This document shows positions 7,212 to 10,513 of a DNA stretch of 10,513 nt, in pieces. The stretch lies in assembly GCA_023250795.1 (NCBI GenBank), contig JAHFAB010000034.1:1-10513 (forward strand), in the 5' to 3' direction. The notes below the pieces were generated by a model. It had not been told where the DNA came from. It worked only from the letters and a program-made list of their open reading frames with translations, and did no database searches. Position 1 is the first letter of the stretch. Each line of letters opens with the position of its first letter. The DNA is from Bacteriovoracaceae bacterium. Lineage in GTDB: Bacteria; Bdellovibrionota; UBA1018. Position numbers and translations under genes: made by a program.

Positions 7212-7960
7212 AACTTAAAATACAAGCAGTTTCTATTTTTTCTTCTTCTGGTATGAGAACTTTCAATGAGGACCTTGTTTATGAAAATCATGAAAAAGGT
7301 GTTTTTATTATAGCAGATGGTTTCGGTGGTCCTGAAGCTGGTGTACAAGCATCAAAACAGGCTTGTGAGTCTATTAGAAATTTTCTAGAGAAAGAAGCGG
7401 GTGATCTAGAGGCAACTCTTCCATTTGTTATAAAGTCTTATTTTACATTGGCAGGTAATGTTGTTTTTAATTCTATGATTTTTGCAAATCAAAGAATGTA
7501 TAAAGACAATGAAAAGAAAAAGATTCATGAAAAGGGGGGAGCTTCAGTTTTGGCTGGATTAATTGATGGAGATTTGTTGTCTCTTGCAAATGTTGGGACA
7601 TGCTCTGTTACCTTGTTTCGTTCTGGAAAAATGCTTTCATTGGTAAATTCAAGGTCCTATGGGAAGTTACTTGATCCATTCATAACAAATATTCCAGAGT
7701 CGCAATCAATCCCACTTATGGCATTAGGAATGACAGAACATTTAGAGCCAGAAATAGTAGAATATAAAATCAAAATGGGAGATTGGATTTTATTCTATAC
7801 AGATGGAATCAAAAACGAGATTTTACAGAAAATTTCTGTTTTTCAAAACAATGTCAATACAGCTACCGAGAAAGCACAGTTTGTTCAAAACCTACTTAAT
7901 GAGGGCGTTATCCAGGGTAAAATGCCCGATAATAGTTCGACAGTTTTAGTTGTTTTTTAA
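7208..7960 (+). CDS. PP2C-family serine/threonine protein phosphatase
   Basis: A 250-residue soluble, metal-dependent phosphatase that removes phosphate from Ser/Thr residues of proteins. All the PP2C metal-binding aspartates can be placed: R-T-F-N-E-D22 in the first motif, ADGFGG with D37 (the family's DGMGG), YTDG with D199, and the final PDN with D241 before STVLVVF. The GG-A-S...LANVGTCSVTLFR segment at 110-137 matches the GTT and N-x-G-D-S core region. No membrane segment or signal peptide is seen, and the length is typical of a stand-alone bacterial PP2C. It overlaps the preceding FHA gene by 4 bases (ATGA), arguing for coupled translation. The likely substrates are Thr-phosphoproteins read by the neighbouring FHA domains. 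No Ser/Thr kinase is visible in the window. It is the last gene before the main intergenic region. Confidence 0.88.
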   Translation: MKLKIQAVSIFSSSGMRTFNEDLVYENHEKGVFIIADGFGGPEAGVQASKQACESIRNFLEKEAGDLEATLPFVIKSYFTLAGNVVFNSMIFANQRMYKDNEKKKIHEKGGASVLAGLIDGDLLSLANVGTCSVTLFRSGKMLSLVNSRSYGKLLDPFITNIPESQSIPLMALGMTEHLEPEIVEYKIKMGDWILFYTDGIKNEILQKISVFQNNVNTATEKAQFVQNLLNEGVIQGKMPDNSSTVLVVF

Positions 7961-8008
7961 CCCTATGAAATTAAAGTGAAATATGATTTCAATAAACATT
8001 TCAAATAC

Positions 8009-8036
8009 TTGACTTTTTACATACAAATTGAATAAT
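8009..8036 (+). promoter_or_regulatory. sigma70-type promoter for the flp gene cluster
   Basis: TTGACT (8009-8014; 5 of 6 to TTGACA) is followed after 16 bases by AATAAT (8031-8036; 5 of 6 to TATAAT). Transcription would begin near 8043 and give a leader of about 100 bases before flp1. It is the best housekeeping-type promoter in the window and lies where strong expression of a major pilin would be expected. Confidence 0.6.
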
Positions 8037-8088
8037 ATATATATTAATAGGAAGGTTATTGGGCTTTGTAGCGTCTATTTATTTTATT

Positions 8089-8115
8089 TAGGTTTTTTAG
8101 TAAATATACCGATAG
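8089..8115 (+). promoter_or_regulatory. possible second sigma28-like promoter before flp1
   Basis: TAGGTTTT, 11 bases, ACCGATAG matches the sigma28 consensus at 5 of 8 and 6 of 8 with correct spacing, and the core CCGATA is exact. It is weaker than the element before tadC, but it too lies directly upstream of a transcription-unit start. RNA would start near 8121, leaving a leader of about 25 bases that still contains the ribosome-binding stretch. Confidence 0.33.
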
Positions 8116-8129
8116 GGGTTTGACGGGAA

Positions 8130-8155
8130 GGGAAAATTACGGCTTATGTTTTCTC
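8130..8155 (+). promoter_or_regulatory. possible hairpin covering the flp1 ribosome site and start codon
   Basis: GGGAAAA (8130-8136) can pair with TTTTCTC (8149-8155), seven pairs including one G-U, leaving a 12-base loop that contains ATG 8146. The stem takes up part of the AAGGGA ribosome-binding stretch (8128-8133). It may modulate pilin translation. The pairing is AT-rich and could be chance. Confidence 0.25.
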
Positions 8156-8358
8156 GTAGAAGAAAATTAATGTTCGATTTTATGAAAGGTTTTTTCCATG
8201 AAGAAAATGGACAAACTACTACTGAGTATATCCTTATTTTGGCAGTAGTAGTCATGGTGGTTGTGAAGTTTAGACAAAAATTTACAGATCAACTTAAAAT
8301 TACCATCGATAAAGTCGGTACTGATATGAATAAAGCAACTGAGGATATTAACAACTGA
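8146..8358 (+). CDS. flp1: Flp-type prepilin (first copy)
   Basis: A 70-residue Flp/Tad major-pilin-like prepilin. A basic leader ends ...ENG22, and the class III cleavage site is G22|Q23-T-T-T-E27-Y28, with the Glu at +5 and Tyr at +6 that define Flp pilins. A hydrophobic helix (YILILAVVVMVVV) follows, then a short charged tail. The mature protein would be about 48 residues, typical of Flp. ATG 8146 gives a 22-residue leader. In-frame ATGs at 8170 and 8182 would give 14 or 10 residues, which is also normal, so the start is uncertain; the purine-rich GGGAAGGGA 12 or more bases upstream mildly favours 8146. TadV encoded nearby should process it. First gene after the main promoter region, so likely highly expressed. 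Confidence 0.9.
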   Translation: MFSRRRKLMFDFMKGFFHEENGQTTTEYILILAVVVMVVVKFRQKFTDQLKITIDKVGTDMNKATEDINN

Positions 8359-8364
8359 TGGATA

Positions 8365-8393
8365 TTAATTAGTTCTCTTAATGAGTTTATAAT
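8365..8393 (+). promoter_or_regulatory. weak promoter candidate before flp2
   Basis: A perfect TATAAT (8388-8393) lies in the 66-base gap between the two flp genes, but the -35 at 17-base spacing, TTAATT (8365-8370), matches only 3 of 6. In AT-rich DNA this may be chance. If real, it would add transcription of flp2-tadV and the genes after. Confidence 0.22.
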
Positions 8394-8413
8394 CTGGTAA
8401 CTGCTTAGGCGTT

Positions 8414-8419
8414 GGGGGT
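8414..8419 (+). promoter_or_regulatory. ribosome-binding site that supports the TTG start of flp2
   Basis: GGGGGT differs by one base from the ideal GGAGGT and sits five bases before TTG 8425. No ATG or GTG precedes the prepilin cleavage motif in this frame, so this site decides the start. Confidence 0.6.
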
Positions 8420-8424
8420 ATAAA

Positions 8425-8628
8425 TTGTTTTTTCAGTTATTGCTAAATGACGAAAATGGCCAGGGTACTACGGAGTATGTCCTTATTCTAAGCGCCTCAC
8501 TTTTTGCTGCTGTTGCGATGTCACGAGCTATTCTCAAAGGTCTAGATCAAGGAGTTTTGCGACTAGGAGGAGAGCTCGAAAGGGATCTTAAAACAGGGAG
8601 GTCTCCGCTGTATGTATGGAAAAACTGA
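8425..8628 (+). CDS. flp2: Flp-type prepilin (second copy), TTG start
   Basis: A 67-residue prepilin paralogous to the one before it. A short leader of 12 residues ends NDENG12, the cleavage site is G12|Q13-G-T-T-E17-Y18, and the hydrophobic helix (YVLILSASLFAAVAM) follows. The mature tail is more charged than in the first copy and ends SPLYVWKN. It has to start at TTG 8425, backed by GGGGGT five bases upstream. A TTG start suggests lower expression than flp1, as for a minor or alternative pilin. Its last 17 bases overlap tadV, and the tadV ribosome site lies within its coding sequence. Confidence 0.88.
   Translation: MFFQLLLNDENGQGTTEYVLILSASLFAAVAMSRAILKGLDQGVLRLGGELERDLKTGRSPLYVWKN
8597..8602 (+). 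promoter_or_regulatory. strong ribosome-binding site for tadV
   Basis: A perfect GGAGGT lies inside the end of flp2, nine bases before ATG 8612. It fixes the tadV start and implies efficient independent or re-initiating translation. Confidence 0.7.
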
Positions 8629-9154
8629 TCTGATTCTATATCCTATTTTTATAATTACAACACTTGCAGCTCTGACAGATCTTTCCAAAGGTAAAATTTA
8701 TAATTGGCTGACCTTACCCAGTATTCTCTTGGGGTTGATCGCTTGTTATTGTTATTTAGGTGTAAATGGTTTTTGGCAGTCTCTTTTAGGAATCATTCTT
8801 GGGTTTCTTCTGTACGGATGGATTTTCGGATTGGGTTTTATGGGTGCAGGAGACGTAAAGCTACTGATGGCATTAGGGGCTTGGGGTGGTTCTCGTTATG
8901 TTTTACAAGTGGGGTTACTTGGTATATTTATCGGAGGAATATTTGCTTTCTTTATTCTTATTTATCAAGGGAAAATAAAAAAATTTATTAACAAAATATA
9001 TTATTTTATGATCACGTTATTTATCCGTGAACTTAGATACGAAGGTATAAAAATTGATAGAAAACTTACAATGCCATTTGGAATATCAATTGCAATTGCA
9101 TCTATACTCATGCTTTTTTTTAATCCATTCGAAAAAATTGGATTTTTTATATGA
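8612..9154 (+). CDS. tadV: TadV/CpaA prepilin peptidase
   Basis: A 180-residue polytopic aspartic protease (type IV prepilin peptidase family, A24) that cuts Flp and pseudopilin leaders at the cytoplasmic face of the inner membrane. The two catalytic aspartates are placed: D23 in the L-T-D-L-S-K-G-K-I-Y-N motif after the first helix, and D81 in the diagnostic GAGD of FMGAGDVKLLMALGAW. About six hydrophobic helices are seen. Like other TadV/CpaA proteins it lacks the N-terminal methyltransferase domain of PilD, and the length fits. A loop with Lys/Tyr-rich sequence (about 120-150) separates the last helices. It overlaps flp2 by 17 bases and the next prepilin by 4, so peptidase and substrates are translated together. 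Alternative assignment: none plausible. Confidence 0.93.
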   Translation: MYGKTDLILYPIFIITTLAALTDLSKGKIYNWLTLPSILLGLIACYCYLGVNGFWQSLLGIILGFLLYGWIFGLGFMGAGDVKLLMALGAWGGSRYVLQVGLLGIFIGGIFAFFILIYQGKIKKFINKIYYFMITLFIRELRYEGIKIDRKLTMPFGISIAIASILMLFFNPFEKIGFFI

Positions 9155-9420
9155 TAAGAAACACAAGTGGGCAAACATTGACTGAATACGTGCTTCTTCT
9201 ATCCGTAGTTGTTTCGAGTTTCTATATATTAAATATCGGACTTTCAAAAATGGAAATAGGCAAAAAATTTACTAAATCAATTACTGAGAGTTTTTCTAAT
9301 GCTTATCGTAATGGTCATGTCAAAGGGAAGGGGTACGAAGATGGGGGGCCTGAATATCATCCAAGAGCACGAGCAGGTGGAACAAATTTTAGATTATTTA
9401 TAAACCCAAGAAAGATTTGA
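9151..9420 (+). CDS. Flp-like prepilin / minor pilin (third)
   Basis: An 89-residue protein with a very short leader and a class III cleavage site S-G7|Q8-T-L-T-E12-Y13, then a hydrophobic helix (VLLLSVVVSSFYILNIGL). The mature part has a longer, basic, Gly/Arg-rich tail (about 55-89, with GGPEYHPRARAGG) than the two Flp proteins, so it may be a minor pilin or short pseudopilin rather than the main subunit. Start ATG 9151 overlaps the tadV stop (ATGA), so it is probably translated by coupling. The stop overlaps the TTG start of the next gene. It has the Gly, Gln, +5 Glu and +6 Tyr features of its neighbours, so TadV should process it. Confidence 0.82.
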   Translation: MIRNTSGQTLTEYVLLLSVVVSSFYILNIGLSKMEIGKKFTKSITESFSNAYRNGHVKGKGYEDGGPEYHPRARAGGTNFRLFINPRKI

Positions 9421-10019
9421 GAAATAAGGTGCAAAATTACAAAGATAAAAAAAAAGAATGTGGACAGACAACCACAGAATTTGCACTTACATTAATTCTC
9501 ATGACAGGATTTTTCTTTTTTTACTTACAGCTTTGTATTCTGTTTGCATGGGGGAACTATGTCCATTATGCCACATTCATGGCCGCCCGAGCTTATCAGG
9601 CTGGAGGACAGAGCAAAGCAGATCAAACAGCACGAGCTAAGAGCGTTATTATCAAATCACTCAAACGAGGTGCTTCGCGTCCCGGAGAAGAAAGACTCCC
9701 TCTTTTTGTAAGGGGCGTCGGGGGACAAGAAGTGACAGGTCTTCAAATTGATCCACCAAGTCAGTTTAATCCCAGAGTAAGAGACTTCAGTTGGCTGGAG
9801 GGAGTCCGATATACATTTAGGAGTAAGTTGTTCACGCTGCCACTTGGTTTAGGTGCTACTAGCAAAGTGAAGAATGGAGGAGGAGGAGGTAGGGATAGTT
9901 CTGTCAATTCAGTGACATTGACCTCTGAGAGTTGGCTGGGAAGAGAGCCTAACTATGATGAGTGTTTTGGGTACATGAGGCAGAATTTCAAAACCTTTTT
10001 TATCGATAATGGTTGTTAA
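9417..10019 (+). CDS. tadE: TadE-like pseudopilin
   Basis: A 200-residue secreted or envelope pseudopilin of the TadE family, thought to help Tad pilus assembly. A basic leader ends KKKEC-G16, and the cleavage site is G16|Q17-T-T-T-E21-F22. A hydrophobic helix runs to about 45. The TadE-typical W-G-N-Y-V-H-Y-A-T-F-M-A-A-R-A-Y segment lies at 45-60. The mature domain is about 140 residues, with a five-Gly run at 154-158 and three Cys (leader C15, C183 and C200), the last two possibly forming a disulfide. The TTG start at 9417 overlaps the preceding stop; GTG 9429 is an alternative with a shorter leader. An A9 run (9447-9455) encodes the Lys residues before the cleavage site. Confidence 0.85.
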   Translation: MRNKVQNYKDKKKECGQTTTEFALTLILMTGFFFFYLQLCILFAWGNYVHYATFMAARAYQAGGQSKADQTARAKSVIIKSLKRGASRPGEERLPLFVRGVGGQEVTGLQIDPPSQFNPRVRDFSWLEGVRYTFRSKLFTLPLGLGATSKVKNGGGGGRDSSVNSVTLTSESWLGREPNYDECFGYMRQNFKTFFIDNGC

Positions 10020-10513
10020 AAGTCGATCACAAGTTCAAACTAATTCTGGACAGAGTGTGTTGGAATTTCTTCTCCTTCTTCCTGTTCTTGTTGGGTTTGT
10101 TGTTGTTTTGGTCCGTGTGAATACGGCCATGCAAATTTCGATTGTGAATCAGCAGTATTCGAGGGCTCATACTCTTTGGTTGGCATTCAATAGTTCGATT
10201 TACCCACAGTTTAGTCAAAGAGATATTAATTTTATTTCTAAAAATTATAATCGTATAGTGATCGGAGTAGCGGAAAATTCATCACCAGATGAGGAAGACT
10301 TGAGCTATCGTCCGGTAGCAATGACTCAAAAAATCACAAGAAAACCTAAACCCGGGAAGGATGACAGTGCTGTCCAACAAGAGACAGATTTTAGAACAGA
10401 GGTTAGAGTAAGAAATACTGTGACACTATGTACTCAAAGCAATGTAATTATAGGTGAGGGTAGAAGTGTTCCATTGACTCCTGAAAATCTGAGAAAATTT
10501 GGAGAAGGTCAAA
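10009..10513 (+). CDS. TadE/TadF-like pseudopilin, 3'-truncated
   Basis: An open reading frame from ATG 10009 runs without a stop to the right edge (168 visible residues). The start overlaps the end of the preceding pseudopilin gene by 11 bases. The leader MVVKSRSQVQTNSG ends at Gly14, and the class III site G14|Q15-S-V-L-E19-F20 has Glu at +5. A hydrophobic helix (FLLLLPVLVGFVVVLVRV) follows to about residue 37. The exported part (about 38-168) is hydrophilic and resembles the domains of TadE/TadF-type minor pilins, but shows no motif that decides between them. It is cut by the window edge. Operon position right after a TadE-like gene makes TadE or TadF the likely identity. Confidence 0.78.
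   Translation, partial: MVVKSRSQVQTNSGQSVLEFLLLLPVLVGFVVVLVRVNTAMQISIVNQQYSRAHTLWLAFNSSIYPQFSQRDINFISKNYNRIVIGVAENSSPDEEDLSYRPVAMTQKITRKPKPGKDDSAVQQETDFRTEVRVRNTVTLCTQSNVIIGEGRSVPLTPENLRKFGEGQ

Larger units (their letters stand above)
7961..8145 (+). other. Main intergenic region and flp1 leader
   Basis: This 185-base AT-rich gap is the only long non-coding stretch in the window. It contains a sigma70-like promoter (8009-8036), a sigma28-like candidate (8089-8115) and a purine-rich ribosome-binding stretch (GGGAAGGGA, 8125-8133). No convincing terminator closes the PP2C gene. TGAAAT-ATG-ATTTCA at 7977-7991 is a perfect but short AT-rich hairpin with no T-run after it, so read-through into flp1 is possible. 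Confidence 0.6.

Noticed and set aside
7925..7932. CCCGATAA resembling a sigma28 -10 element
   Set aside because: It lies in the conserved PDN codons of the PP2C gene, and the sequence at the -35 position (CGTTATCC) does not match.
7977..7991. TGAAAT-ATG-ATTTCA hairpin after the PP2C gene as a terminator
   Set aside because: The stem is six AT-rich pairs and is not followed by a T-run, so it is too weak to call a rho-independent terminator.
8043..8145. Cyclic-di-GMP or other riboswitch in the flp1 leader
   Set aside because: The conserved GEMM core sequences are absent; a few G-rich words are not enough.
8120..8149. TTGACG as the -35 of a promoter inside the flp1 leader
   Set aside because: The best -10 at allowed spacing (TTATGT) matches only 3 of 6 and would start RNA inside the predicted gene.
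8704..8991. Shifted-frame open frames on the + strand (4539-4769, 8704-8991, 9458-9640)
   Set aside because: They sit wholly inside the FHA-TPR, tadV and TadE-like genes and encode no recognisable protein.
10002..10009. ATCGATAA resembling a sigma28 -10 element before the last pseudopilin
   Set aside because: The core differs (TCGATAA rather than CCGATAA), the -35 position reads GAATTTCA, and it is inside a coding region with overlapping genes.
1..10513. CRISPR arrays, tRNA or rRNA genes, insertion sequences, attachment sites
   Set aside because: No regularly spaced repeats, cloverleaf-like sequence, transposase or flanking duplications were seen.

Overview
The window is an AT-rich stretch in which every credible gene lies on the + strand and most neighbours overlap or nearly touch. 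It carries part of a Tad (tight adherence / Flp pilus) locus: a TadC platform protein, two Flp prepilins, a TadV/CpaA prepilin peptidase, and three further proteins with class III prepilin signals, at least one of them TadE-like. The content suggests a Gram-negative, probably flagellated bacterium. Low GC, a FliI-type ATPase, many FHA proteins and a Tad locus fit a Bdellovibrionota-like or other former 'deltaproteobacterial' lineage. That placement is inference; no marker gene is present.

Layout. (1) 1-916: 3' two-thirds of a FliI/SctN-family secretion ATPase, cut by the window edge. (2) 903-1866: a sigma28-like promoter overlapping the ATPase stop, then tadC. (3) 1871-2288: an extended -10 promoter and a DUF192 gene. 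(4) 2276-7960: a phosphothreonine-signalling block. It holds a membrane FHA/sensor/PAS protein, an FHA-TM-TPR protein, a larger FHA-FHA-TM-TPR protein, and a PP2C phosphatase. (5) 7961-8145: the main intergenic region, with a sigma70-like promoter, a second possible sigma28-like site and a leader for the first flp gene. (6) 8146-10513: flp1, flp2, tadV, a third Flp-like prepilin, a TadE-like pseudopilin, and another pseudopilin that runs off the right edge.

How the genes may work together (inference): TadC is the inner-membrane platform. TadV would cleave the Gly|Gln signals of the five prepilins, which share the pattern G|Q-x-x-x-E-[YF]. The FHA proteins would read Thr phosphorylation and the PP2C enzyme would erase it, so assembly or retraction of the fibre could be under Ser/Thr-phosphorylation control. 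The matching kinase is not in the window, and neither are TadA/CpaF, TadB, the secretin, TadZ or TadD. The TPR domains of two FHA proteins are predicted to lie across the membrane from FHA and could stand in for TadD-type TPR functions. The most notable non-coding signals are the sigma28-like promoter in front of tadC, which would tie the locus to flagellar gene control, and a GC-rich pair of interlocked inverted repeats inside the largest FHA gene.
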